This document shows positions 12,518-24,100 of a stretch of 64,000 nt of DNA, in pieces. The position numbers and the translations under genes were made by a program. Position 1 is the stretch's first letter; each line of letters starts with the position of its first letter. The stretch lies in NCBI GenBank assembly GCA_002914845.1, contig JXTC01000003.1, positions 2,724,009-2,788,008 of the forward strand, given 5' to 3'. Below the pieces are notes generated by a model. The model was not told the origin of the DNA and made no database searches. It saw only the letters and a list, made by a program, of their open reading frames with translations. The DNA comes from Trema orientale (lineage: Eukaryota; Streptophyta; Magnoliopsida; Rosales; Cannabaceae).

Positions 12518-12712
12518 TCCTCTTGGTCGAGAAGTCTCATGATCGCGGCCTCTTGGTCGAGGCTTCATGGTCGTGGCCTTTTAGTCGAGGCCTCTTGGTC
12601 GAGAGGCCTCATGATCGCGGCCTCTCGATTGAGACCTCTTGGTCGAGGCCTCTTGGTCGAGAGGCCTCTTTGTCGCGGCCTCTTGACCAAGAGGCCTCTT
12701 GGTCCTCAAGGC
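12518..12712. repeat. GC-rich minisatellite inside the LTR
   Basis: Roughly a dozen degenerate units of about 16 bp based on GGCCTCTTGGTCGAGA, some with GTCGCGGCC variants. It is CG-rich against an AT-rich background. The repeat keeps all frames open, so the open frames here on both strands are artefacts and not genes. Confidence 0.8.
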
Positions 12713-12850
12713 CAGGCTGTTCTCAAGATCCCATTCTCTTGTCCTTCTTTCGGCTCGAGGTCTTTTCCCTCGAGGCTTATACTCGGAGATAAAAATTACC
12801 CACAACAGATTTAATATTTTGGACCTATTGGGCATACTTTCCAAAGACTT

Positions 12851-14050
12851 TTTTTTTTCTTTTTTGAAAAAGAATGGAAGTCTTTATTTAAAGCAAATCA
12901 TTTGCTACTATAGTAGCAATACAATCTAGGACTTCTTTAAAATAAAACCCAGTACCAATCTTATTCCAAAAAAAAAAAACAGTATCAACCATTAGAACAA
13001 GTTTGGCAAGTATTCCCATCTCTAAAACAAAACAGCAGAAGCCACCACCACTATGACTTAACAATTCAAGAATATCAATAACCACCAAGTTATCATAAAT
13101 ACCTAGTCTAGCTATATTAATATCATGAACAACATTATTACATTAGACTCGACTAAATGTACAACAAAACCATAGTCTCTAGCAAACTCCAACCCTTCTC
13201 TGATCGCAATAAGTTCAGCCGTATAAGGATCAAACACCCAGGAATCTTCTGTGCATAAGCTCTAATAAATCTTCCTTGGTCATCTTGAATAATAACACCC
13301 ACTCCAATATACCACAAGTTGAGGAAAAGAGCTGCATCAACATTCACCTTTAAAGATATCCTTTGTGGGCACCTCCATTGGTTCTGCCTAGCTCTATTGC
13401 TTATGACATTCCTCTCCAAACGACACTGAGCACATTAAAATTCAGTAAGAAACAATCCCGCATCACTCAAGATCAAATTTGGACTCTTACATGGCTTGCC
13501 AAACATAGCGTTTCTTCTTTCACACAATAGACTCCATAAAACTACACAGAATGCCTCAAAGTCCTCTGTACATTGATCCTGGAAAAAGTTTGTGTAATAA
13601 ACCTTCCATCCTAAGACCGGAATATTTACGAAAGCTATCCCACCAAGGGCTTTGTTCCTAAACCTCCTCCACCATGGAACAGAATATAAGAGCATGAACA
13701 GCAGACTCCTTCTCATAGCCACATCTTTCACATTTTAAATCACAATTAATCTCATGATGAGCGAGATTATCTAGAGTGGGAATAATGTTATGAAAACATC
13801 TCCAAACAAACACCTTCACTTTGGAGGGTAGGTTAAGTTTCCATAAAAACATCCACTATTTGTTATCACCACCACATGAAGAAGTGCTCACTTATTTTGC
13901 AGTCTTTATAGCCAACTTATAACCAGACCTAAGTTTGTAAACACCCTTCGAATCGTGATGCCAATAAACATGGCGAATAAAATCTGCATCCCAGCATCGA
14001 GGCTGATCCAAAATCAAGTACGAAACCCTCCACTTGATACGAACTCTGCC
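12851..14050 (-). mobile_element. 5'-truncated LINE (non-LTR retrotransposon), decayed
   Basis: On the minus strand the end of a LINE ORF2 is recognisable. A segment near 13,970-14,040 reads VYWHHDSKGVYKLRSGYKLA, the usual lead-in to the zf-RVT region. The zinc-binding part follows (NLPSKVKVFVWRCFHNIIPT, then C--C and H----C) at about 13,690-13,850. The C-terminal RNase H (RVT_3) domain comes next, with KVNVDAAL, GVGVIIQDDQGRF and, one frame over, AELIAIREGLEFARDYG at about 13,150-13,360. A frame ending VLDCIATIVANDLL gives the ORF end near 12,888. The T run at about 12,851-12,870 is the poly-A tail. Endonuclease and reverse transcriptase are missing, and there are at least one frameshift and several stops. 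The 5' break near 14,050 against the gypsy element is approximate. Confidence 0.78.
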
Positions 14051-14099
14051 AACTTATGACGAAACGCGAAACAAGGATGATGTATAGGACCATTTTACA

Positions 14100-14621
14100 A
14101 TCAGATTCGGATGGAAAATCTCGATCCAACATCTATAAAGAGATGTGAACCATGGTATAAAGGAAGATGCCATAATCAAGGATGGAAAACTCGATTGATA
14201 AGTCAAGTGATGAACGCCACAGAGAATTCTGATAAGTTCGAATAAGTTTTCAAAGAACCAGAGAGAAATTACTCTCAATTTCTAATGAATTATAATCTGA
14301 TCTTATTAAATGAAAAGTGTACAATATATAGGCCAAGGGCCACGAAATTTCTGTCGTAAAATGCCCTAAAACGTCTAAGGTAACTTACCCAAACCAGAAA
14401 AGAAAAGTTGGAAAATTACCACCTAATAACTATCCTAAATTCGGCCTCAATTAAAAGGGAATCAATCTGATTTTAATCTTTTAAATTTCAGCCTATTACA
14501 CACCAATAAAGGAAAGGAAATAAGCAAATAAATCGCTTTAGGAAACTACCAATAAAAACCAAAATAGGAAAGTAAGCTATGACTTGGCGTACTAGTCTTT
14601 ACAAAGCAGATTTCTATGCAC
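14100..14621 (-). mobile_element. Probable 3' LTR of a Ty3/gypsy element
   Basis: This lies directly downstream (minus strand) of the gypsy pol frame. It has a TATATATTGTAC-like phrase followed by TTTCATTTAATAA near 14,300, as in LTR R regions, and no coding sequence. Exact TG...CA ends could not be placed, and the boundary with the neighbouring LINE (14,050-14,180) is uncertain. Confidence 0.45.
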
Positions 14622-16005
14622 CTATTGACTCTCTTGCACTTGAATTAAGCTTATTATGAGCTTAGAAATTCGTTCATTTTCATCAATGGGCCTCCACGTG
14701 CATGACTGAGCCCAAATCTCTTGAATCAGCCCACTTAATGCACTTTGGAATTTCTTTGTACGTGCTCTTGTAACTGGACCAATGAGAACTTGAATAGGAT
14801 CCGCATTCCATACTCTCGTGCTTGTCATGTCCTCATTATTCCCCTCCTCTTAAAAAGGATTTATCCTCAAATCAAGTTTATCACTTGCAACAAAAGGACT
14901 CAAATCAGAAACATTGAAAGTAGCACTCACATTATACTCACCAGGCAAGTCAAGCTTGTATGCATTGTCGTTAATCTATTCCAAGACTTGGAAAGGTCCA
15001 TCTCCTCTAGGTAACAACTTGGATTTCCTTTGTGTCAGAAACCGCTCCTTCCGCATGTGCAATCAAACTCAATCACCAGGTTCAAAGACCACTTGTTGTC
15101 GGCCTTTGTTGGCTTGTTTGGCATATTGTTCAGTCTTTCGTTCGATGTTAAGTTTTGCATTCTCATGAATCTGCTTTACAAGGTCAGCTTTTCTTTTTCC
15201 ATCTAAATTCACACGCTCAGACAAAGGTAATGGTGATAAATCCAAAAGAGTTAAATGATTAAAACCATAAATAATTTCAAATGGTGAAAATTTAGTAACA
15301 GAATGTATAGAACGATTATAAGCAAACTCAACATGCGGTAAACACTCTTCCTAAGTTTTGATATTCTTTTTAACAATAGCCCTCAACAAAGTAGACAAAG
15401 TCATATTCATTACTTCAGTTTGACTATCGGTTTGAGGATGACAAGTAGTTGAAAACAACACTTAGTTCGTAACTTAGCCCATAAAGTCTTCCAGAAGTAA
15501 CTCAAGAACTTAGCATCTCTATCTGAAACAATTGTTCTAGGCATGCCATGCAATCTTACAATCTCTCTAAAGAATAAATCAGCAACATGGGAAGCATCAT
15601 CAGATTTGTGACATGGAATGAAGTGTGCCATCTTAGAAAATCTATCCACCACCATTAAAATTGAATCTCTATCCCGTTTAGACCTAGGCAAACCTAACAC
15701 AAAGTCTATTGAAATGTCAATCCAAGGCTCACTAGGAATGGATAGTGGGGTATATAAACTATGGAGTTGCACTCGGGATTTCGCTTGCCTGCACGTGACA
15801 CGTCTCATGTGTGGCTAATAGAAGTGTTCTTGTAAAACAGCTAAAGTCTTTGCAACTCTAAAATGTCCTATTAAATCTCTCCCGTGTGATTCTCTCACTA
15901 GCAAATCTCACACAGAATAATTTGGTATGCACAATTTATTTTCTCGAAACAAGAAATCCTCATGCCTAAAGTACTTACCATTGGCTGTCTTTTCACAAGA
16001 TACAT
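14622..16005 (-). pseudogene. Ty3/gypsy pol relic: integrase and C-terminal region
   Basis: Reading the minus strand from the gap edge downward, the integrase zinc-binding end comes first (FRHEDFLFRENKLCIPN, then HGRDLIGHFRVAKTL). The catalytic core follows at about 15,410-15,810, with [36 protein letters not shown] and [11 protein letters not shown]. The core continues through [11 protein letters not shown] and [10 protein letters not shown], a tail with RKERFLTQRKSKLLPRGDGP, and the typical pol end GPVTRARTKKFQSALSGLIQ at about 14,622-14,830. In-frame stops replace Trp codons (TGG to TAG near 15,352; TGG to TGA twice near 15,080), and there is a further stop before the last block. Gag, protease, RT and RNase H are absent or lie in the gap. 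This is a dead copy of a common plant retrotransposon. Confidence 0.88.
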
Positions 16006-16829
16006 NNNNNNNNNNNNNNNNNNNNNNNNNNNNNNNNNNNNNNNNNNNNNNNNNNNNNNNNNNNNNNNNNNNNNNNNNNNNNNNNNNNNNNNNNNNNNNN
16101 NNNNNNNNNNNNNNNNNNNNNNNNNNNNNNNNNNNNNNNNNNNNNNNNNNNNNNNNNNNNNNNNNNNNNNNNNNNNNNNNNNNNNNNNNNNNNNNNNNNN
16201 NNNNNNNNNNNNNNNNNNNNNNNNNNNNNNNNNNNNNNNNNNNNNNNNNNNNNNNNNNNNNNNNNNNNNNNNNNNNNNNNNNNNNNNNNNNNNNNNNNNN
16301 NNNNNNNNNNNNNNNNNNNNNNNNNNNNNNNNNNNNNNNNNNNNNNNNNNNNNNNNNNNNNNNNNNNNNNNNNNNNNNNNNNNNNNNNNNNNNNNNNNNN
16401 NNNNNNNNNNNNNNNNNNNNNNNNNNNNNNNNNNNNNNNNNNNNNNNNNNNNNNNNNNNNNNNNNNNNNNNNNNNNNNNNNNNNNNNNNNNNNNNNNNNN
16501 NNNNNNNNNNNNNNNNNNNNNNNNNNNNNNNNNNNNNNNNNNNNNNNNNNNNNNNNNNNNNNNNNNNNNNNNNNNNNNNNNNNNNNNNNNNNNNNNNNNN
16601 NNNNNNNNNNNNNNNNNNNNNNNNNNNNNNNNNNNNNNNNNNNNNNNNNNNNNNNNNNNNNNNNNNNNNNNNNNNNNNNNNNNNNNNNNNNNNNNNNNNN
16701 NNNNNNNNNNNNNNNNNNNNNNNNNNNNNNNNNNNNNNNNNNNNNNNNNNNNNNNNNNNNNNNNNNNNNNNNNNNNNNNNNNNNNNNNNNNNNNNNNNNN
16801 NNNNNNNNNNNNNNNNNNNNNNNNNNNNN
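16006..16829. other. Assembly gap, 824 N
   Basis: All bases are N. On its left edge the gypsy integrase is cut off; on its right edge there is no recognisable retroelement sequence. The upstream part of a gypsy pol and gag would need several kilobases, so either the gap length is an estimate or the element was already truncated. Confidence 1.
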
Positions 16830-19800
16830 AGAAAAATAATTGAATAAAACATTAATTGATCAAAAATAGATGAAATTACTTGCTATTGTAGGTCATATTC
16901 AACTTGATAATTTTACCCATTCATAGAGCAAAAACAAAAATCTCTATTGATACATCACCCATATATATATAACATGAAAAACCGGGTGGGACCATTGGCC
17001 TTAATGTGCTGCCGGGAACATATAAGTGATTCTCTGTAAAAGGCGGGTCACAGAAGCACCAAATATTAAGTATCCGATATTATTTTCCTTTTTTATTTTC
17101 AGAAATTTGTGCTAATTATTAGTTATTTCAATTCAGCTTAAAAATGTGATAACACGCTCCAATCCCACCTTAAAATCACACTTCAAGGGCTAATTGTCAA
17201 ATGTTTAAGGTTTAAAGAGCCATATTGCATATAATTGATGCTCATATACCGAAGTTGAAACACAATTTGAAGCGTTCTTTTTTTATTGACCAAAATAGTT
17301 TTGATGGTTAAGACATAAGAAAGTGATTTTCAGTTACCTCAAAACGGGGGGAAAAAAAAAGTGATAAAGAAAGTGATTGTAGGTGGTGCTTGCTTACCAA
17401 CATTTGTCTCCAAATATTAGTAGATAAGTCATAACCTTAATTAGACATAGAATAGAAAAGAAAACGAACAATAGATTATTTTTAGGTTTTTTTCCCTTGA
17501 TTGAAAAAATGTCGTTTTATTTTACAATTTACTATTCCATTCAATTTTTTTAAGAAGCCATTTTTTAGTTAAATATCACATAACACGAAAATTCTAATGT
17601 TTTTGCTAAGTAAGCATATTATACTACTTAGGTGTTGACTTGTTTTAATTTTCAAGTCCAAAGATAATGTTGTTTTAATTACTATATAGAATAAAAGATA
17701 TGTCTAACAAACTTTGAAAATAGAGGGTGTATTTTGTAAATTGCTCAGAAAAATCAAATGATACTCTATAACATAATTTGACTTATTTGTTTCCCAGTAA
17801 CAAAACTGAAGATTCGATATAGACATTAAAACATAACTTCATGTATAGTTGCAAGCATAGTTTGGCAACAGTCATATTTTCTTCTCATGTGTAGGATTAT
17901 AAGTTGGAATCCTTATTCTGCAAGTCAAAAAAGGACCCCAAAAAAAAAAAAAAAAAGCCTGATGAACATACTTATTTCATTTTCAAAAAGCAAAAAATGT
18001 ATATATATTCTTCAATCAGAGGAGACATAATGTTATTAAATTTGGTGCGTCATTCTTTCTTTTTTTTTTTTTTCACGTTGTAAATGAACTATAAAAAAAG
18101 GGTAGAACTTTGCCTTTCGCGTTTCAAAAGAAAAAGTACAACTTTAATTAACATTCCGTACATGAATAAATATTTGCCGCACTTCCATAGCCATTATTTG
18201 ACAATGTAATAAACTTCCTTAATCCTTTTATGCCTTGTGGTAATGTTGAACAATCGCTATAAACACATTTATATTTAAAAAAAAAAGAAAAAAAATCGCT
18301 ATATATATATTTTTTGAAAGGAGAAATCTATATATATAAAATATGCTATTAAGTATTAAAATTACAGGTGCTGTACCTAATTGGTTGAAGAATTTTTTTT
18401 TTTAAAGTTTGGGACAGTAATTTGTTTAAGTTTCATTTATAAGAGCATGTTCTAAAACGCACTTAAATTGTTGTATTTTTAATTCAATTCTATTTTTTAT
18501 GTAAGTTTTTAGAGTAATGTTATGAGCGTTAGTGGTACCAGCCTCACGTGATGTGTAATTCTGTTATTGGGTGATTATAATCAATAAGCTGAGCTCTACA
18601 TAGTCCTGCTTTAAATGTAATTAAAATTTACTAATAACAAATTATCACATCATATAGTATTGAGCACCATACAATGTCCATTAGCTTTACTCAAATTTTT
18701 AAGACAGTAATGTACTACAACAAAAGAGCAAAAAAGGAGTGCATTTTTTCTTTAAAAAAAATGAAAAATGAAAAAAGGAAAGATGCGTTAAAATTTAAAT
18801 TTGTTTAGGGAAAAGTTTTTATTTTAGTTTACACCAATATTGGAAGCCACTGTCGGCTATTATATTTTTAATTTTAATAAAATATGTGTAATCTAATAAC
18901 ATTTTCCAACTTATAATATTCTAATATTTTCTCTAAAAGCTAACGGCGTTTACAATAATCTTACGGTTTTATATTGGTCCATATTTAAATTGAGTAAAGT
19001 ACTTTAATCAAGTGTTAAATTGCGCCTTTTTTTTAATTTATAGAATAAAATGAAAACAAATAAATTAACAATTCACAAGCATTGATTCTTAGCCGTTCAT
19101 CAAGGGGCCCCACGCGGAACCATAAACGGACGAGAACCCCTTATAAATTAAATATTTACCTAGTATCAATAAATTTCCATTAGCACAAAATATAAAAAGT
19201 AAAAAAAAAAAATTGTCACTTATAGCGCATAATCCGTGAACAGGGAAGTCGGTACATAAGTTAACTCATAGCTGTAATGTGATTTGACGGGGGCTCTCAT
19301 TACTGCCATAATATATATTATTATTGGTTTTTTTTTTTTTTTTTTGGTTTTCTGTTTATTAATTTATTGCGAGCATTTATTACCTTCGTTAGGTTTTACC
19401 TCTAGAATGTTAGAAGGTAGATATCCATTATCCATAATTATAAGCCCTATTTACAAAGAATGTTTGCATTTTTTTTTTCGCTCGACGTTGTCTGACTTTT
19501 TTCTTTTTTTTTTTTTTTGAGGGAAGACATTGTCTAACTATTGAGTAATGCTATTTAAACACAAAAAAGTATAATTACAAACCATGATTTAGACCTTTTC
19601 CCAGGGACAGAGTACCTTTTTTTTTTACATAGCATTAAACAATAGCAATTTAAGCATGCATTAATATCTTTTAAGATGACTTGAAAGTTGAATCCTAATC
19701 TGAAAGTCACGAGAATATACTGTGCTTATCCAATTAAATGTTTGGTTATGGCCAGAATACGGTAATACGACCAGTCTATGCATTTGTTGTTATTTGTTAT

Positions 19801-20640
19801 TACATTTATTATTTTTAATGTAGGTGAGCAAAATTGAATTTGTGGACCTCGTCATATTACAAGCACGCTGGATCAGGACAACTAGTTAAGGATTTACCTT
19901 CTTTTTTTTTTTTTTTTGGATAAACAGTTAAGGATTTACTTACTTAAGAGTTAAATATGGCTTCAACAATATACTTTACTTTTCGTAATTTTACGATCAT
20001 AAATTTTTAGTAGAAATTAATATCTTCCGCTATTTTGCAAATATAAACAATTATATTTAGCCTGTTGGTTTCTTACAATGATCAAAAGGATTAACACTGT
20101 AAGATCACATGGAGTTAAGCTGAATTAAATAAGAAATAATTTGTTAAAAAAAGTCCCAAAATTCATATGAATTGAAAAAATTGTAATGTAATTTGTAATA
20201 ATCCAAGTCTAATCAATATAATCATAGCTAATAGATGCTGTATATTGCATTTAATTTCAGTGGTCAATCCACGTAGCGGTCACCAACCGTCATTACCTAA
20301 TTCGTTTCGCTATTACGTATAATCACACAAAATCCCCATCAGCCATAAGTTCTTTAAATAAATTCGAAGAGCATTTAATTAAGGATAATGTAAAAGTGAG
20401 GTTGACACGAACACAACAAAACACAAAACACAAAACACAAAAAGCCTATGTGGTTCTTCTCGTAATTTCAAGCAACATGGAGGTGATTTAGTAATTCCAC
20501 AATGATCTTTTCTATTTTCACACTTATTTTTATTAAATTTATTTCTCTTAATAATACATTATTTTTTGGCCTGTCCAAAAAAATTTAAAAAATAAAATAA
20601 AAATGTATAACTATTATTATCAAAGGGCAAAGGGCTACCC
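16830..20640. other. Gene-free AT-rich region
   Basis: No gene is supported apart from the MITE at 18,512-18,692. Poly-A and poly-T runs are frequent (for example 17,941-17,956, 18,058-18,074, 19,328-19,345). The region leads into the CT-rich leader of the peptidase gene after about 20,640. Confidence 0.5.
18512..18692. mobile_element. Mutator-type MITE, 181 bp (A2)
   Basis: Starts GAGTAATGTTATGAGCGTTA and ends ATTAGCTTTACTC. The outer ends are inverted copies, and the inside resembles the other A copies (TGATGTGTAATTCTGTTA then ATAATTTGTTATTAG inverted). The flanks AAGTTTTTA (18,503-18,511) and AAATTTTTA (18,693-18,701) form a 9-bp target duplication with one mismatch. It is more diverged than A1. 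Confidence 0.75.
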
Positions 20641-20858
20641 ACTCCACCCAATCCATTTGATTTTGAGCTCCTCTGCTTGTTTTTCTTCTCATTCTTCTTC
20701 ATCATCTTCACTGTCACTGGTTTTTTCACATCCCTCAAAGAACAAAACCTTCTGAAGCTTTAAGAGCTATCCAAGTGACCGTACGGAACCTTCGTAGCTC
20801 CTTATTATTGGAATCGGTCTACAAGGAAAGCTTTGCGTGTACTCACAAATCCAAGACC

Positions 20859-20860
<2 letters not shown>

Positions 20861-20900
<40 letters not shown>
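20861..20900. repeat. (CT)20 microsatellite in the peptidase 5' leader
   Basis: Forty bases of uninterrupted CT lie 205 bp upstream of the start codon chosen for the leishmanolysin-like gene. Pyrimidine-rich CT tracts are common in plant 5' leaders and core promoters. The tract is probably length-variable. Confidence 0.9.
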
Positions 20901-20903
<3 letters not shown>

Positions 20904-21104
20904 CATTTCTTCGAATCGAAATAGACCAAGGCGTTTTTCTCCGGTTTCTGGTTCTTTCTCCGTATAATATTGTGTTGATATAATATTTATATTGTATATA
21001 TAATGCGGGAAAACCAGAGATTTTTCTGGGTTTTGAAACCGATCGGAAGAACGACGGCGTATTGATGGAATCGATGCTGTTCGTGCTTGAGTGTTTAACA
21101 TTTT

Positions 21105-24100
21105 ATGGAGGTAATGGTTCGGTGCAGTCCATGTACCGTACTCCGATTTGGTGCCAAGTCCCGATTTGCGGTGGTTATTCTCGAGGTGAGCTTCTCTGCC
21201 CTTTTGGTTTTCTTCACTGTGATTTTTTGGTCTTGGGTTTGTGTGCTTTTGCTCTCAGGAAGCGAGATTTGGGGTTGTAGTGGTTTTTTTTTTTTTTTTT
21301 TTTTTTTGGTTGCTGAGAAACTATGACGATGAGGCTCAGGATTTGGGATTCTGGGACTGGGACTGACATAAGTTTCAACAGTTATCAGACTCCCTTTTGA
21401 CACATTTTCTGGGAAACCAAACGGGGGCCGAGGGTTTCCTAGTGCGGACAACTTTGATTGGGAAAGTTACTTTTTTTTTTGCCCCCTACTTGACAATTTA
21501 CTCACTTATTAAGTTTTTCCTATACTCTTTCCCCTTTAATTACTATAATTTAATCTTTGAAATATCTTCTCTGAAACTTTTAATCAGTGATTAAGGTGAT
21601 AAATTGGTGTCAGATTTGTTGTTTCCTTTTCTCCTTCCCATATAATTTTCACTTCTGGGTCTAATACGCTTTTCTTTGAAGAATATAGCTGATCTATGGT
21701 TTGGTGTTGGAGAATAGTTCACTTTTTAAAACATTTTGGAGTTGAGGGAGAATTGGGTCGACCTTATTATTATTATTTTTTTAAAATTTCTCATTTTTAC
21801 ATGGAAAGATTTCATGAACTTCTTTTTGGTTATGACCTATTATCAGTCTACTGTAGTCAGATCTGCTTTTCTGTTCCGCCAAAATTTAGCATGATTTTTT
21901 CCTAGTTGGCTCCTTCACTGAGAACCGGGATGACAAATTTGCTGGATTTATGGTTTGTGCTTCAGATTGTATTGATAGTGCTATGTTTAAAGGCAACTGA
22001 TGCAAAAACTTCAGAACACAAACTACATTGGCAAAGCCCAGAAAAGGGAATTGGAAGTATTGTGTCGCATTCCTGTATTCATGACCAGATTCTCGAAAAA
22101 AGGAGGCAACCTGGTCGAAAAGTGTACACGGTTACCCCACAAGTTTATGATCAGTCTGGTGTATTGAAAACCGTTCATCGTAAAGGTAGAGCGTTGCTTG
22201 GTATTTCCGAGTCATTAGAACAACAGAAGGATGTTAAGCAGCCCATTAGGATATATCTAAATTACGATGCTGTTGGTCACTCGCCTGATAGAGATTGCCG
22301 CAATATTGGTGACATTGTAAAGGTGAGTCTTATAGTTGTTTTAATAAGCAACGAGTGTATGCATTTTCAAGACTGTTTAAGAGATTTTGGTGGCAGATTT
22401 TTCTTTTATTTTGCTTTTCTTCGATTTTTTTTTTTTTTTTTTTGGTTGACATTCTTTTTCATTAATCAGCTAGGAGAGCCCCCGGTGTCTTCTCTTCCTG
22501 GATCTCCATCTTGTAATCCTCATGGAGATCCTCCAATCTCTGGTGACTGCTGGTATAATTGCACTCTGGATGATATAGCAGGGGAGGACAAAAGGCATCG
22601 ACTTCGCAAGGTTTATTTAATACTCTTTTCTTTTGCATGCTTATTTTTGTTTCTTTGTTCATATCAAATTAATAATACGATAGTATCATATTATACTTTC
22701 ATGTTTCGTATCGTTTGTCTACTTCATCTTCTTCATGTCTAGTTAAGCCTTTAGACATGCTAAAATTAGATATGAGCATATATATTATGACTCATGAGAA
22801 TGCTAATGACGTAAATTGTTACTTTGAATCAAGCAGAAGTAAATACTTATATCATTATGTTCCAGGCTCTAGGACAGACAGCAGACTGGTTCAGGAGAGC
22901 TTTGGCTGTTGAACCTGTGAAGGGGAACTTGAGGTTAAGTGGTTATTCAGCATGTGGTCAAGATGGAGGTGTACAGCTGCCTCGTAGATATGTTGAAGGT
23001 ATTGTCAATAAACATCTTACCATATAATTATTGATCTTTATGTTCTTGTTCTTTCATTTTTATTTTTTCAGAAGTTTATTCTAATTATCTTTAGGGATAT
23101 GTAGTGTATTAATCATATATTTTTCCAGAGGGTGTCAGCGAGGCAGATTTGGTTCTTTTGGTGACAACCAGGCCCACGACTGGCAACACCCTCGCTTGGG
23201 CAGTGGCATGTGAGCGCGATCAGTGGGGCCGTGCAATTGCTGGTAATTTACTGGAGCGTTTGTATTTCACGATCTTGCCTCGCTGTTGTGCAATTGTGTC
23301 AGAACTTGTAGCACATAACCTTTTATTCTATTTTATTTTAGGCCATGTAAACGTTGCTCCTCGTCATTTGACTGCGGAAGCGGAGACTTTACTTTCGGCT
23401 ACGCTCATACACGAGGTTAGTTGGCTGTTGTCTGTCTTACAATTGGGAATATAAATTCTGATTCATTACTAAGTGAGAAATGTGACATTTCCAGGTCATG
23501 CATGTTCTGGGCTTTGATCCCCATGCCTTTGCACATTTTAGGGATGAGAGGAAAAGAAGGCGAAGTCACGTCAGTGCTCTTACTATATATTTGCTCACTT
23601 TGATTTTATTTAATCAATTTGTCACTGTTATCCTTTAATGGGAATTTCTTTAATATTGGAGCTAAACTATTGTCTATTATCTATCACTCTTTGCAGGTTA
23701 CAGAAAATGTCATGGATGAGAAGCTTGGGCGTACAGTGACACGTGTGGTGCTTCCACGTGTGGTCATGCACTCCCGACATCATTATGCGGTATGATTTTT
23801 TTCCCCTTGTGAATGCGTCGCTCCAAAAATCAGTTTTCATTCATTTATCTGTTGTTTACATGGAGAACCAATAAACGGCTGATGGTTAAGTATTTTTTTC
23901 TGGCAGGCATTTTCTGAGAATTTCACTGGTTTAGAGCTAGAAGATGGAGGAGGACGTGGTACATCAGGTATTTGGGTTTGTTTCTCATTTTGGATCTCTG
24001 TATACTTTGGTTGTTCATCAAAGTTTTGATGATCAGGTTTTTCAGCGAGTGTGCATGATCTCTATGTGTGTGTGTTATGGTATAGAAGATATCACCAACA

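Larger units (their letters stand above)
11649..12807. mobile_element. Solo LTR, 1,159 bp
   Basis: The element begins TGTTGGTACA and ends TTACCCACAACA, giving TG...CA termini with a TGTTG/CAACA inverted repeat. It is flanked by a perfect 5-bp target duplication GATTT (11,644-11,648 and 12,808-12,812). No internal retroelement region is present, so this is a single LTR left after LTR-LTR recombination. A TATA-like CTTTATATAG at 12,001-12,010 suggests transcription toward + but orientation is not certain. A MITE (12,216-12,399) and a GC-rich minisatellite (12,518-12,712) lie inside. Family not assigned. Confidence 0.85.

Noticed and set aside
12493..12844. Frames of about 76-99 codons with repeated Leu/Val/Glu/Arg phrases
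   Set aside because: They are translations of the LTR minisatellite and are open on both strands.
15908..16852. Open frames of about 300 codons on both strands across the N run
   Set aside because: They consist almost entirely of undetermined residues; only the gypsy sequence on the left edge is real.
20805..21101. Minus-strand frame with Arg-Glu repeats
   Set aside because: It is the translation of the CT microsatellite on the opposite strand.
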